Below are positions 27,081 to 35,892 of a stretch of 64,000 nucleotides of DNA, one piece after another. The first letter of the stretch is position 1, and every line of letters begins with the position of its first letter. The translations under genes and the position numbers were made by a program. Below the pieces are notes generated by a model that was not told the DNA's origin, did no database searches, and saw only the letters and a list, made by a program, of their open reading frames with translations. Location of the stretch: the NCBI RefSeq assembly GCF_003014675.1, contig NZ_PYAU01000001.1, forward strand, positions 2,914,001-2,978,000. The letters run 5' to 3'. Source of the stretch: Labedella gwakjiensis (GTDB lineage Bacteria > Actinomycetota > Actinomycetes > Actinomycetales > Microbacteriaceae).

Positions 27081-28066
27081 AGCGCCGAGGCCAGGTAGGC
27101 GAGCGAGGCGGAGGCCTCCGACCCGTTGCCGTCCGTCGCGGTCACGTCGAAGAGGCGCCAGGTCACTCCGCCACGGGCGAGTGTCTGGTCCCGAACGATG
27201 CCGAGGTGGAGGGCGACGGGGGCCCCGGCCGGCACGTCTCGGCGACCGACGGCGAAGTGCGCCTGCCGCATCCAGAGCGAGTTCGCCGACCCCCGCTCGA
27301 GGCCGTCACGCAGGTAGATGAGCGCTTGTGCCTGCTGCGCCGACAGGCGCAGGAGGTCGAGGACGGAGACGGTCGCAGCGTCTGCTCCGCCTGTTGCCGT
27401 GGGGGAATGCACGCCGTCGATCAGATGGCCGTCTTCCGAGATCCGAAGAACCTGTGACGCCCATTGCGCGCCCAGGTGCGACGGTTCGATCTCACCGGCG
27501 ATGACGAGGGACGTCCGCGTGAGGACGGCGTCGGTGGGGAAGACCGCCGGTGTGCCGTCATGCCTCCGCACATCCAGCGTGGCCGTGACCCGCATGTCTC
27601 CGAAGCGCGCCGTGATCGTCGCGTGTGCGTCGCCGTCCGGTGCGCCGATCTCGCATTCCACGGGGATGTCGGCGAGGTGGGTCTCGGCTCGTACCCCGGC
27701 GCGGAGTCGGACATGTCGGAGGGTGACGGTCTCATCCGTCGGCGGCCGTGTCGCGGCGAGGGCGCGCGCCGCGATCCTCTCGGTGAGGAGGACGGCGTCC
27801 ACCGAGCTGAAGTGAGGAGGCGAGATCGCGCGGGAGCCTCCGACCGACCAGTCCGCTGGGTAGGACAGTGACGTGGTGCCGGCGATCCGGAGGTGCGTCG
27901 CGGCCCCATCGAGCGCGTCGACGGTGCAACGGTAATGCCGCTGCACACGACGGTAGCTTTCGGCGAGATACCGGTGAGCCGACGGGCCCAGGAGATCGTC
28001 GAACGTCTTGCCGACGGCTCCGGGGAGCAACAGGTTGAGGGGGGTCATCGCGTGGAGGTAAGTCAT
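27077..28066 (-). CDS. AvrD-like protein, putative acyl-derived signal synthase
   Basis: 329 aa from ATG at 28064-28066, which follows TAAGCT by 6 nt on the minus strand. Features: LLGPSAHRYLAESYRRVQRHY, SYPADWS followed by PHFSSVDAVLLTERIA, and a later RHVRLRAGVRAETHLADIPVECEI. This arrangement resembles the AvrD family, whose Pseudomonas syringae member directs synthesis of syringolides from a beta-keto acid and a sugar. It lacks the features I would expect of AfsA. Convergent with the receptor gene (4-bp overlap) and divergent from a membrane protein plus DHA2 exporter. No membrane helices or signal peptide. The family call is from memory and needs a profile search. Confidence 0.55.
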   Translation of the reverse strand: MTYLHAMTPLNLLLPGAVGKTFDDLLGPSAHRYLAESYRRVQRHYRCTVDALDGAATHLRIAGTTSLSYPADWSVGGSRAISPPHFSSVDAVLLTERIAARALAATRPPTDETVTLRHVRLRAGVRAETHLADIPVECEIGAPDGDAHATITARFGDMRVTATLDVRRHDGTPAVFPTDAVLTRTSLVIAGEIEPSHLGAQWASQVLRISEDGHLIDGVHSPTATGGADAATVSVLDLLRLSAQQAQALIYLRDGLERGSANSLWMRQAHFAVGRRDVPAGAPVALHLGIVRDQTLARGGVTWRLFDVTATDGNGSEASASLAYLASAL

Positions 28067-28202
28067 GCGGTCAGCTTAATTACGCCGAGGTGTGTGACGG
28101 CGCGGGTTTCGGCCCCTCTTCGAGGCGGGCCCGGTCCTCGACCCACGGCTGCGCGACGTCGCCTGCGGCGGGAATCGCGGAATCCGTCACAATTGCTAGA
28201 AG

Positions 28203-28223
28203 ATATATTTACCAATATATTTA
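28203..28223. promoter_or_regulatory. AT-rich direct repeat ATATATTTA x2 in the AvrD-TspO divergent gap
   Basis: ATATATTTA at 28203-28211 and 28215-28223 (12-bp offset), followed by the 8-bp palindrome TTAGCTAA (28221-28228). This is the most AT-rich stretch of the window, inside the 190-bp gap between the AvrD-like gene and the TspO-like gene. It probably includes the promoter of the rightward operon and a regulator site. Confidence 0.45.
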
Positions 28224-28256
28224 GCTAATAAGGCAACAGATCTGCGAGGAGCCATC

Positions 28257-29087
28257 ATGACCGCCACACCCACCCGTTCGGATCGGACGCGCCAGACTGT
28301 CGTCGTCGTCAGCGCGATCGTAGCCATCATCGGGTCTTTCATCGGCTCCGGTGCGGTCATCGGCACGCCCATCCAGGAGCAGGTCGGCGGAGCGTTGAGC
28401 GCGGATGCGACGCTCATCGCCCCCGCCGGTCCGGCGTTCTCGATCTGGTCGGTGATCTACGCCGGCCTCATCGCGTACGCGATCTGGCAGCTGCTGCCGT
28501 CCCAGGCGACGCGCGAACGGCACCGACGCCTCGGCTATCCGATCGTCGCGACGCTGCTGCTCAATGCCGCATGGATCCTCAGTGTGCAGGCCGGATCGCT
28601 CTGGCTCAGCTGGATCGTCATCGTCGTCCTCCTTCTCGCCCTCCTGCTCACCTTCTCCCGCGTGCTCGTCACCCGGACCGCGGGTCAGGGTGTCGTGGAG
28701 TCGATCGTGATCGACGGTACGGTCGGCCTCTACCTCGGGTGGGTGTCCATCGCGACGGCGGCGAACATCACGGCCGTCCTGCAGGCGGCCGGCTTCGACG
28801 GCTTCGGGCTCGACCCGAATCTATGGGGGGTCGTCGTCGTGATCGTCGCCGGTCTCGCCGGCCTGGCGCTCGCCCTCTACGGTCGTGGACGGCTGTCGCC
28901 CACCGCGTCTCTCGCGTGGGGACTCGGTTGGGTCGCGGTCTCGCGTACGACGGGCGAGTTGGTGTCGCAGCCTGTCGCCGTGACCGCCGTCGTGGTGGCC
29001 GTGGCCCTCGTCCTCGCCACCGTCGCGATCCGTGTCGCGCGCGGCGGTCGGGGGAGTGCGCAGCTCACGAGTGACGCACGTCCGTGA
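28257..29087 (+). CDS. TspO/MBR-related membrane protein
   Basis: 276 aa with about seven or eight hydrophobic segments. The segment APAGPAFSIWSVIYAGLIAYAIWQLLPSQ matches the longer tryptophan-rich sensory protein (TspO/MBR-like) group, though it is larger than true TspO (about 160 aa) and has fewer tryptophans. ATG at 28257 has GCGAGGAGCC upstream. GTGA overlap with the DHA2 exporter, so the two are co-translated. Divergent from the AvrD-like gene. Ligand or function unknown; a role in membrane sensing or export is inferred from the neighbour only. Confidence 0.7.
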   Translation: MTATPTRSDRTRQTVVVVSAIVAIIGSFIGSGAVIGTPIQEQVGGALSADATLIAPAGPAFSIWSVIYAGLIAYAIWQLLPSQATRERHRRLGYPIVATLLLNAAWILSVQAGSLWLSWIVIVVLLLALLLTFSRVLVTRTAGQGVVESIVIDGTVGLYLGWVSIATAANITAVLQAAGFDGFGLDPNLWGVVVVIVAGLAGLALALYGRGRLSPTASLAWGLGWVAVSRTTGELVSQPVAVTAVVVAVALVLATVAIRVARGGRGSAQLTSDARP

Positions 29088-30739
29088 CCGCTCCCGTCGC
29101 GCAGTCGTCGAGAGCCCGCTGGGTCGGGCTCGTCTTCATCAGCGTCGCCGTCGCGCTCATCATCGTCGACTCCACGATCGTCAACGTGGCGATCCCCTCG
29201 ATCATCGACGACCTCGGCATCACCTCGACGCAGGTGCAGTGGGTCCAGGAGTCCTACACGCTCGTCTTCGCCGCACTCCTCCTCGTCTTCGGAACGCTTG
29301 CAGACCGGTTCGGGCGCCGGCGCGTCCTCGTGATCGGTGTGTCCGTCTTCGCTGCCTCGAGCATCCTGGCGGCGACGGCGCAGACGGGTGATCTGCTCAT
29401 CGCCGCCCGCGTCGTTCAGGGCGTCGGCGGCGCGATGGTGCTGCCGACCACTCTCTCCCTCATCAACGCGACGTTCCGGGGCACGGAGCGCGCCATCGCC
29501 TTCGCCGTCTGGGGATCCACGATCGGCGGAATGACGGCCGTGGGGCCGCTCCTCGGCGGCTGGCTCACCACGTACTTCTCCTGGCGATGGGCGTTCGGCA
29601 TCAACATCCCTCTCGGCGTCGTCATCATCGTCGGCGTGCTGCTCTTCGTGCGGGAGTCGCGCCAGCCGGTGGGGCCGGGAGGAGCTCCCGTGCGAGTGGA
29701 CGGCGTGGGTGCGCTGCTGTCGGTCGTGGCGAGCGCGAGTCTGGTGTTCGGTCTCATCGAGGGGCGGGCGTACGGCTGGTGGTCGACGGAGGAGCGGCTC
29801 ACGATCGGTGCCTGGAGCTGGCCGTTCGACCTCTCTCCGGTGCCCGTCGCCTTCGCCGTCGCGATCGCCGCCGGGGTGGCGTTCGTGGCGTGGGGCCGTG
29901 CGCGCGAGCGCGCCGGTCGGAGCGCGATGCTCTCGTTCGCTCTCTTCCGCATCCCGAGCTTCCGCAACGGCAACCTCGCCGCCATGATCGTCTCCCTCGG
30001 TGAGTTCGGGATCATCCTCTCCCTCCCGCTCTGGCTGCAGAACGTGCTGGGCTTCGACGCGCTCCAGACGGGTCTCGTGCTCGTAGCGCTCGCGGTGGGG
30101 GCGTTCGTCGCCTCGGGGTTCGCCGGCGCGTTCGGGAACCGGATCCGCGCCGTCGTCGTCGTGCGCGTCGGCCTGGCTGCCGAGGTGGCGGGTGTGGCGG
30201 GCCTCGGACTCGTCATCGGCCCGGACACCGAGTGGGGCGCGCTCATCCCGTTCCTCTTCGTCTACGGCTTCGGCGTGGGGCTCGCCACGGCGCAGCTCAC
30301 CGGGGTGGTGCTGCGCGACGTGCCCGTGGAGCAGAGCGGTCAGGGCTCCGGAACGCAGAGTACGGCCCGACAGATCGGCTCGGCGCTCGGTATCGCCGTG
30401 CTGGGAACCGTCCTGTACACGTCGGCCGGCCTGCAGCTCGACGCGAGCCTCGCCGACAGGGGAGTACCGGAGTCTCAGCGCTCCGAGATCGTCGACCAGG
30501 TGGTCGACAGCTCGGGCGCCGCGATCGCGGGACTCGAGCAGGACCCCTCGATGGCCGACGTCGTCACCGATGCGAAGCAGGCGTTCTCCGACGGAACGCG
30601 CTACTCGGCCTTCGCGGCGGCCGGATTCCTCTGCGTGGGATTCGCCGCGACGTTCCGCCTGGGCACCAAGCGCGACGAGGAGCGCGCGGCGGCCGAGCAG
30701 CGCGCGGCGGACGCTGTACGGGAGGCGGACGCGGGATAG
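29084..30739 (+). CDS. MFS drug/metabolite exporter, DHA2 (EmrB/QacA) family
   Basis: 551 aa with 14 predicted membrane helices. Motifs: VDSTIVNVAIPSI in helix 1 (DHA2 motif D1), FGTLADRFGRRRVL loop 2-3 (motif A), and the helix 5 antiporter motif region WGSTIGGMTAVGPLLGGWL. Proton-driven efflux of drugs or secreted metabolites. Starts at GTG overlapping the TspO-like stop. If the AvrD-like gene opposite makes a diffusible compound, this is the obvious exporter candidate; a general multidrug role is the alternative. Confidence 0.93.
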   Translation: MTAPVAQSSRARWVGLVFISVAVALIIVDSTIVNVAIPSIIDDLGITSTQVQWVQESYTLVFAALLLVFGTLADRFGRRRVLVIGVSVFAASSILAATAQTGDLLIAARVVQGVGGAMVLPTTLSLINATFRGTERAIAFAVWGSTIGGMTAVGPLLGGWLTTYFSWRWAFGINIPLGVVIIVGVLLFVRESRQPVGPGGAPVRVDGVGALLSVVASASLVFGLIEGRAYGWWSTEERLTIGAWSWPFDLSPVPVAFAVAIAAGVAFVAWGRARERAGRSAMLSFALFRIPSFRNGNLAAMIVSLGEFGIILSLPLWLQNVLGFDALQTGLVLVALAVGAFVASGFAGAFGNRIRAVVVVRVGLAAEVAGVAGLGLVIGPDTEWGALIPFLFVYGFGVGLATAQLTGVVLRDVPVEQSGQGSGTQSTARQIGSALGIAVLGTVLYTSAGLQLDASLADRGVPESQRSEIVDQVVDSSGAAIAGLEQDPSMADVVTDAKQAFSDGTRYSAFAAAGFLCVGFAATFRLGTKRDEERAAAEQRAADAVREADAG

Positions 30740-30754
30740 CATCGAGCGAGCACA

Positions 30755-31951
30755 ATGACTGTCGAGGGGGCGCGTGTGAGGACGGCTGAAGAGATCACAC
30801 GTCGCTCGGCGATCGACGCCTACGAGGTCGTGGGTGCTCCGCCGCGCGCGGACCTCGAGAGTCTCGTGCAGCTCGCTGCCACGCTGTGCGGGGTGTCGAA
30901 GGCCGTCATCAACATCATCGACGACCGGTTCCAGCATCAGGTCGCCGCCGTCGGCATGGAGCCGGCTTCGTGCACGCGCGAGGACTCGATGTGCGCCCGG
31001 GTGTTCCAGCGACCGGGCCACGTGACCGTCCGCGACGCGAGACTCGACGAACGCTTCGCCGACAACCCCTTCGTGACGGGAGAGGTCGCGAACGTGCGCT
31101 TCTACGCGTCAAGCCCCCTCATCACGCCGGCGGGCATCCCCATCGGCACGCTGTGCGTGTTCGACGAGGATGCGAAGGACCTCGACCCGCACACGAGCGA
31201 GGCGCTGAAGATGCTCGCCCACCAGGTGGTCGACGTTCTCGAACTGCACCGGATCTCGACCGAACTCGAGAAGTCGAACGAGCAGCTCGCGCAGTTCGCC
31301 GGCCAGGTCAGTCACGACCTCCGGAACCCGCTCATGGCCGTGTCGGGATTCCTCGAACTCGCGACGGACAGCCCCGAGATGGTCAATGCGCCCGAGGCGG
31401 CGAAAGCCCTCGCCCGGGCCGAGTCGGCGGCCGACCGGATGGCCCGCATGATCACCGATCTGCTGCACTTCGCGCGCGTGGGAGGCACGCAGCCCCGTCG
31501 CGTGCCGATCGATCTCGAGGACCTCGTGAGCTCGGTGCTCGAGGACCTCCACGCGCCGATCGAGCAGACGGGTGCGACCGTCGTCGTCGATGCACCGTTC
31601 ACGATCGTGGGCGACGAGACGCTCCTCGGTGCTGTCGTGCAGAACCTCGTCGCGAACGCCCTCAAGTTCAGCGCCGTGTCCGGAGCCATGCCCCGCATCG
31701 AGGTCCACGCGCACGAGGTGTCGGCCGGATGGCGAGTCTCCGTCGACGACAACGGTCCCGGTGTGCCGCGGGCGCAGCGCGAACGCGTCTTCGACCTCAT
31801 GGAGCGAGCGGTCGGTGACGAGGTCGCCGGACTCGGCATCGGTCTCTCCACCTGCCGCCTCATCGTCCAGGCTCACGGCGGCAGCATCGGCATCGACGAC
31901 TCCGCGCTCGGCGGCGCGAGCGTGTGGATGGTGCTTCCGAGCGTCGCGTGA
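30755..31951 (+). CDS. GAF-domain sensor histidine kinase (orphan, soluble)
   Basis: 398 aa, no membrane helix. Residues about 25-165 form a GAF domain (LVQLAATLCGVSKAVINIIDDRFQ, IPIGTLCVFDE). The kinase core follows: H-box QVSHDLRNPL (about 188-197), N-box QNLVANALKF, G1 DDNGPGVP and G2 GLGIGLSTC. It autophosphorylates on His and passes phosphate to a response regulator, but none is encoded nearby. Start ATG at 30755 is 15 bp after the exporter stop; an in-frame GTG at 30776 with GAGGGGG upstream is an alternative. Two cysteines in the GAF domain (SCTREDSMCARVF) could be redox- or metal-responsive. Confidence 0.9.
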   Translation: MTVEGARVRTAEEITRRSAIDAYEVVGAPPRADLESLVQLAATLCGVSKAVINIIDDRFQHQVAAVGMEPASCTREDSMCARVFQRPGHVTVRDARLDERFADNPFVTGEVANVRFYASSPLITPAGIPIGTLCVFDEDAKDLDPHTSEALKMLAHQVVDVLELHRISTELEKSNEQLAQFAGQVSHDLRNPLMAVSGFLELATDSPEMVNAPEAAKALARAESAADRMARMITDLLHFARVGGTQPRRVPIDLEDLVSSVLEDLHAPIEQTGATVVVDAPFTIVGDETLLGAVVQNLVANALKFSAVSGAMPRIEVHAHEVSAGWRVSVDDNGPGVPRAQRERVFDLMERAVGDEVAGLGIGLSTCRLIVQAHGGSIGIDDSALGGASVWMVLPSVA

Positions 31952-31973
31952 GCGTTCGGTCGCCGTGGTCTCC

Positions 31974-32375
31974 TCAGCTCGTCGACGCTGCGTCCGCGAC
32001 GATCTCGGCCTTGAAACCGTCCGTGTTCTCGAGCCAACCGGCGTAGTGTGCGTCACCGCCCGCGTGCGGGTAGCGCTCCGCGTACAGGGGCGTCCATCCG
32101 TGGCCGGGAGCGTCGGCCATCAGCGCATCGACGACGGTTCGGGAGCCGCCGTGGAACGCGAGGTGGTTGAGGCCGACGCGTCGCCGGTCGTGCTCATCGT
32201 TCGTGAGATTCGGCGACGTCGTGAGGGTGAGATACGCGCCGCCGGCCTCCCACGACTGCCCGCTCGGCCACTCCGAGGCGAGGGCGAATCCGACCCGCTG
32301 GAGCAGCCAGCCCCACTCGCGTGACGCGCGCTCGATATCGGCGACCCAGATCTCGACGTGATGGAATCCCGGCAT
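31974..32375 (-). CDS. VOC superfamily (glyoxalase-like) protein
   Basis: 133 aa. Single VOC unit pair: FHHVEIWVADIERASREWGWLLQRVGF at the start and GLNHLAFHGGS, then AGWLENTDGFKAEIVA. His in HHVEI, His in NHLAF and Glu in KAEIV are in the places of metal ligands. Could be a lyase, dioxygenase or resistance protein; no clue from neighbours. Convergent with the histidine kinase gene. Confidence 0.82.
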   Translation of the reverse strand: MPGFHHVEIWVADIERASREWGWLLQRVGFALASEWPSGQSWEAGGAYLTLTTSPNLTNDEHDRRRVGLNHLAFHGGSRTVVDALMADAPGHGWTPLYAERYPHAGGDAHYAGWLENTDGFKAEIVADAASTS

Positions 32376-32409
32376 CCACCGAGTGTCGCACGGCGGGAAC
32401 CGCCTCAGC

Positions 32410-33072
32410 TCAGCCGGCGATGCTCGTGACCAGGTTGATCGTGGTCGCGAGCACTCCCACGCCGAAGACGAAGGAGAGGAGGGAGTGCTTCAGGACCTCC
32501 GCGCGCATGACGCTGCTCGTGAGGTCGGTGTCGGACACCTGGTACGTCATGCCGAGGGTGAAGGCGAGGTAGGCGAAGTCGGCGTAGCGGGGCGGCTCGC
32601 TCTGATTGAAGTCGATGCCCGTGCCGCCCGCCCGGTAGTACAGCGCCGCGTAGCGCAGGGTGAAGAGCACCTGGATGAGGAGCCACGACGCGGTCACCGT
32701 GGCGAGTGCGGCGGCGGCGAAGACGAGTGTCGTGTCGCCGGACGCCGACCGGGCCTCGAAGAGCAGGAGGCCGATGGCTCCGAAGCTCGCGATGCTCGCG
32801 AGGACGAGAAGTGCCTGGGCGACAGGCTGCGTGGGGTCCTCGCGGGTCGCGTGCAGCGGGGTCTCATCGGCGCCGAGCCGGGAGACCACGATCCCGGCCC
32901 AGAGCGAGAAGGTCGCGGCCGCCGCGATCCACCCGGCCGAGGGGGCCAGGAGCCACGACCAGGAGACGCCGACGATCGCGCCCACCACGATGAAGACCAC
33001 GAACATGGCGGCGACGCGGACCCCGGCCCGGTGCCAGAAGCCCCCGAAGTCCTTCGGCGGTGCTGTCGTCAC
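32410..33072 (-). CDS. DUF1345 family membrane protein
   Basis: 220 aa from GTG at 33070-33072 with GGGAGG upstream. Five or so membrane helices; the sequence LHATREDPTQPVAQALLVLASIAS, then TLRYAALYYR, PPRYADFAYLAFTLGMTYQVSDT is highly characteristic of DUF1345. Function of this family is unknown. It is transcribed in the same direction as the VOC gene (34 bp downstream) and the next membrane protein gene upstream. Confidence 0.88.
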   Translation of the reverse strand: MTTAPPKDFGGFWHRAGVRVAAMFVVFIVVGAIVGVSWSWLLAPSAGWIAAAATFSLWAGIVVSRLGADETPLHATREDPTQPVAQALLVLASIASFGAIGLLLFEARSASGDTTLVFAAAALATVTASWLLIQVLFTLRYAALYYRAGGTGIDFNQSEPPRYADFAYLAFTLGMTYQVSDTDLTSSVMRAEVLKHSLLSFVFGVGVLATTINLVTSIAG

Positions 33073-33116
33073 GATGCCTCCCGGGTCGGCTGAGGACACC
33101 GACGATACGCGTCCGG

Positions 33117-33740
33117 TCAGGGGAGCGGTCGAGGCTCGCGCTCCGAGACGAACAACGTGTCTCCGTCGATTACCCCGTCGAAGCTGTACTCGCCCCAGCG
33201 GATCCCGTCCGATTCCTCCACCCCCGCCAGGGAGTCCCACTGCCAGCCGACGACGTCGGGGGACAGGCTGCCGCACTGCGGCGGGTACGACTCCATGATC
33301 GTGTCGCAGAAGACGGGGCCGTCGCCCTGGTCGAGCACCATGCCTCGGAACTCGTGCGAGACGGGGCCGGTGAGGGCGACGACGAAGGCGAGCAGAGCGA
33401 GCACGGCGGCGAGGGGCGTCATGACGACGCGCTCCGGCCTCGATCGCGACACCGCGTTCATGACGACACCGATGCACAGGTAGCCGAAGACGACCCACGC
33501 GGCGACGCGCGACACCGCGTTCGGCACGATGTCGATGATGCCCGCGAGATCGAGCGCCGGAAGCGCGAGCACGATGCAGACGAGCACCGAGACAGCGGAC
33601 GCGATCCGCAGACGTCTCGGCAGCGCTTCCCGATGCCGGCCGCCCCACGCGAACCGGCCCCAGGGGGCGCCGCTCGCGAGTGCGATCTGGAACACCGCGA
33701 GGAGACCCAGGAGGACGGTGAAGGCGATCGCTGTGGCCAC
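33117..33740 (-). CDS. Hypothetical membrane protein with C-terminal extracytoplasmic domain
   Basis: 207 aa from GTG at 33738-33740, which is 7 nt after TAGGCT on the minus strand (leaderless type). Four hydrophobic helices between residues 1 and 125 (the second unit begins after WGRFAWGGRHREALPRRLR), then about 80 residues containing two cysteines (VFCDTIMES, PPQCGSLSPD) and aspartate-rich loops, probably outside the cell with a disulfide. I do not recognise the family. Confidence 0.7.
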   Translation of the reverse strand: MATAIAFTVLLGLLAVFQIALASGAPWGRFAWGGRHREALPRRLRIASAVSVLVCIVLALPALDLAGIIDIVPNAVSRVAAWVVFGYLCIGVVMNAVSRSRPERVVMTPLAAVLALLAFVVALTGPVSHEFRGMVLDQGDGPVFCDTIMESYPPQCGSLSPDVVGWQWDSLAGVEESDGIRWGEYSFDGVIDGDTLFVSEREPRPLP

Positions 33741-33812
33741 GAGGCGAAGCCTATCGACGCGGGGAGCGCGCCGACAGTGCGCGATGACGGCGAGCGGGGA
33801 CGCCAGCCGTGG

Positions 33813-34835
33813 TCATCGACGGGTCCGGGCCACGAGCCAGAACAGGTAGGCGCCGCCGATCGCGCCGGTCACGAGTCCGACCGGGATCTGCAGGGGCGCG
33901 AGTAGACGCTGCGCGGCGACATCCGCGAGGAGAAGGAGGACCGCTCCGATCGCGGCGGAGGCGGCGACGGGGATACCCGCCGAACCACTGGCGCGGCGGG
34001 CGATCTGCGGCGCGGCCAGCGCGACGAACCCGATCGGCCCCGCCACGGCCGTCGCCGTCCCGGTGAGGGCGGCGGCGACGAGGAGGAGGACGAGCTGCGA
34101 GCGAGCGACGCGCATGCCGAGGCTGCGCGCCACATCGTCGCCGAGTTCGAGAGTGCGGAGATCGCGTCGGTAGAGGGCGATGACGATGCCGAGGCAGGAG
34201 ACCGCCACGGCGAGGAACGCGACATCGCCGGCGTCCGTCGCGGTGAGGCTGCCGTACAGCCAGAGGGTGGCCGATCGTGCGACCTCGGTGGGGGCGCGCG
34301 TCAGCAGGTAGTCGTTGACCGCCGCGAGGAGGGCGGCGAAGGCGACACCGGCCAGGATCGTACGTTCCCGGGCGAGCCCGGTGCTCCGCGAGATGAGCAG
34401 CACCACGAGCAGCGCTCCGATGCCTCCGGCCCACGCTCCGAGCGCCGGATCGAGCGACGGGGTGACGAGGACGAGACAGACGAGCGCGCCCGTCGCGGAC
34501 CCCGTACTGAAGCCGATGATGTCCGGACTGCCGAGCGGGTTCCGCGAGAGGGTCTGGAAGACGGCTCCCGCGATACCGAGCGCGGCGCCGACGAGGAGTG
34601 CGGCGACGATCCGGGGGAGCCTCATGTCGATCACGATGAGATGGGTGCGCTCGGTGGTGGAGCCGAGAAGCGCGCCGATCACGTCGCCGGGGCTCGTCGC
34701 GTACGAGCCGGTGCCGATCGCGACCGTGCCTGCGCTCACGGCGATGACGATCGTCACGACCAGGACGAGGAGTCGGCGCCTCCTCACTCGAGCGCGGGGC
34801 CGGGTGACGTCCGGATCGGACGTCGTCGCGCTCAC
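33813..34835 (-). CDS. FecCD family iron-siderophore permease (second system)
   Basis: 340 aa from GTG at 34833-34835, overlapping the stop of the upstream permease (GTGA). FecCD marks: MRLPRIVAALLVGAALGIAGAVFQ, SRNPLGSPDIIGFSTGS and GPIGFVALAAPQIARR. About nine helices after an Arg-rich tail. It pairs with the permease at 34832-35869. No ATPase gene follows; the next gene downstream is beyond its stop on the opposite side of the cluster. Confidence 0.94.
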   Translation of the reverse strand: MSATTSDPDVTRPRARVRRRRLLVLVVTIVIAVSAGTVAIGTGSYATSPGDVIGALLGSTTERTHLIVIDMRLPRIVAALLVGAALGIAGAVFQTLSRNPLGSPDIIGFSTGSATGALVCLVLVTPSLDPALGAWAGGIGALLVVLLISRSTGLARERTILAGVAFAALLAAVNDYLLTRAPTEVARSATLWLYGSLTATDAGDVAFLAVAVSCLGIVIALYRRDLRTLELGDDVARSLGMRVARSQLVLLLVAAALTGTATAVAGPIGFVALAAPQIARRASGSAGIPVAASAAIGAVLLLLADVAAQRLLAPLQIPVGLVTGAIGGAYLFWLVARTRR

Positions 34836-35869
34836 CTCATCCTCCGCATGACGAGCCAGAGCAGGACGGGAGCGCCGAGGAACGCGGCCACGATCCCTGC
34901 TTCGACCTCTCCCGGGTAGGTGATGAAGCGGCCGACGACGTCGCTCGACACGGTGAGCACGGCGCCCGCGAGTACAGAGAGCGGCAGGGTCAATCGCAGG
35001 TCGGGGCCTGCGACGCGTCGGACGGCGTGGGCGACGAGCAGCCCGATGAACGACAGGGGGCCGGCCGCGGCCGTGGCGGCTCCGCACAGGAGGGTCACGG
35101 CGACACCCGTGCCGAGCGTCACCGCGACGGGCCGCACGCCGAGCGCTCGGGCGGTGTCGTCTCCGAGGGCGAGCTGGTTGAGGCCTGGCGCGACGAGCGC
35201 GGCGACCACGAGCCCGGCGATCACGAAGGGCATGAGCTGTCCGGTGACGTCGAGGTCGCGTCGCTCGAACGACCCGACCACCCAGAAGCGGTACGACTCG
35301 AACGTGTCCTCATCGAGGAGCGTGACGATGCCCACGAATGCGCCGAGGCACGCCGTGAGCGCGATCCCGGCGAGGACGACGCCGACCGCGTCGTCGCGGC
35401 TGCGCGCCCGACCCACGAGGTGCACGAGTGCGGCGGCGCCGGCCGCCCCGAGGAACGCGAACCACACGTAGCCGCTCGCCGTGCCGATGCCGAGGAATGC
35501 GATCGCCACGACGACCGCCGCCGACGCCCCGGCGTTCACCCCGAGGAGACCCGGATCGGCGAGCGGGTTGCGCGTCGACGCCTGCATGAGGAGGCCCGCG
35601 ACGCCGAGCGCCGCGCCGACCATCACGGCCGTCGCGGTGCGCGGGATCCGCAGCTCGCGCACGATGATCGCGGCCGGTCCATCACCGCCCGTGGTGAGGG
35701 CGCTCCACACCTCCTCGATGGGGACGAGCCGCGACCCCACGGCGAGGCTGAGCAGCACGACCGCCACGAGCGACGCGCTCAGAACCACGGCCAGAAGGGT
35801 CGCCGAAGCGAGCGGCCGTCGGGGCGTGGAGGGGAGGAGGTCGGTGCCCGCCCGGGACGAAGTGAGCAT
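34832..35869 (-). CDS. FecCD family iron-siderophore permease (second system)
   Basis: 345 aa. FecCD marks: LRIPRTATAVMVGAALGVAGLLMQ, TRNPLADPGLLGVNAGA, GPLSFIGLLVAHAVRR. ATG at 35867-35869 lies only 23 bp from the divergent binding-protein start, and that gap holds the iron box, leaving no room for a Shine-Dalgarno. The mRNA is probably leaderless or carries a leader of about 5 nt. Works with the following permease and the divergent lipoprotein. Confidence 0.94.
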   Translation of the reverse strand: MLTSSRAGTDLLPSTPRRPLASATLLAVVLSASLVAVVLLSLAVGSRLVPIEEVWSALTTGGDGPAAIIVRELRIPRTATAVMVGAALGVAGLLMQASTRNPLADPGLLGVNAGASAAVVVAIAFLGIGTASGYVWFAFLGAAGAAALVHLVGRARSRDDAVGVVLAGIALTACLGAFVGIVTLLDEDTFESYRFWVVGSFERRDLDVTGQLMPFVIAGLVVAALVAPGLNQLALGDDTARALGVRPVAVTLGTGVAVTLLCGAATAAAGPLSFIGLLVAHAVRRVAGPDLRLTLPLSVLAGAVLTVSSDVVGRFITYPGEVEAGIVAAFLGAPVLLWLVMRRMR

Positions 35870-35874
35870 CGGTT

Positions 35875-35891
35875 TTAGGTTAGCCTAACCT
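35875..35891. promoter_or_regulatory. Iron box in the 23-bp divergent promoter of the second siderophore system
   Basis: TTAGGTTAGCCTAACCT, with perfect palindromic arms AGGTTAG/CTAACCT, matches the DtxR/IdeR consensus. It ends 1 nt before the GTG start of the binding protein and begins 5 nt from the permease ATG. TAGCCT inside it (35881-35886) can serve as the -10 element for the rightward gene, so iron-loaded repressor would block both starts at once. Confidence 0.9.
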
Positions 35892-35892
35892 C

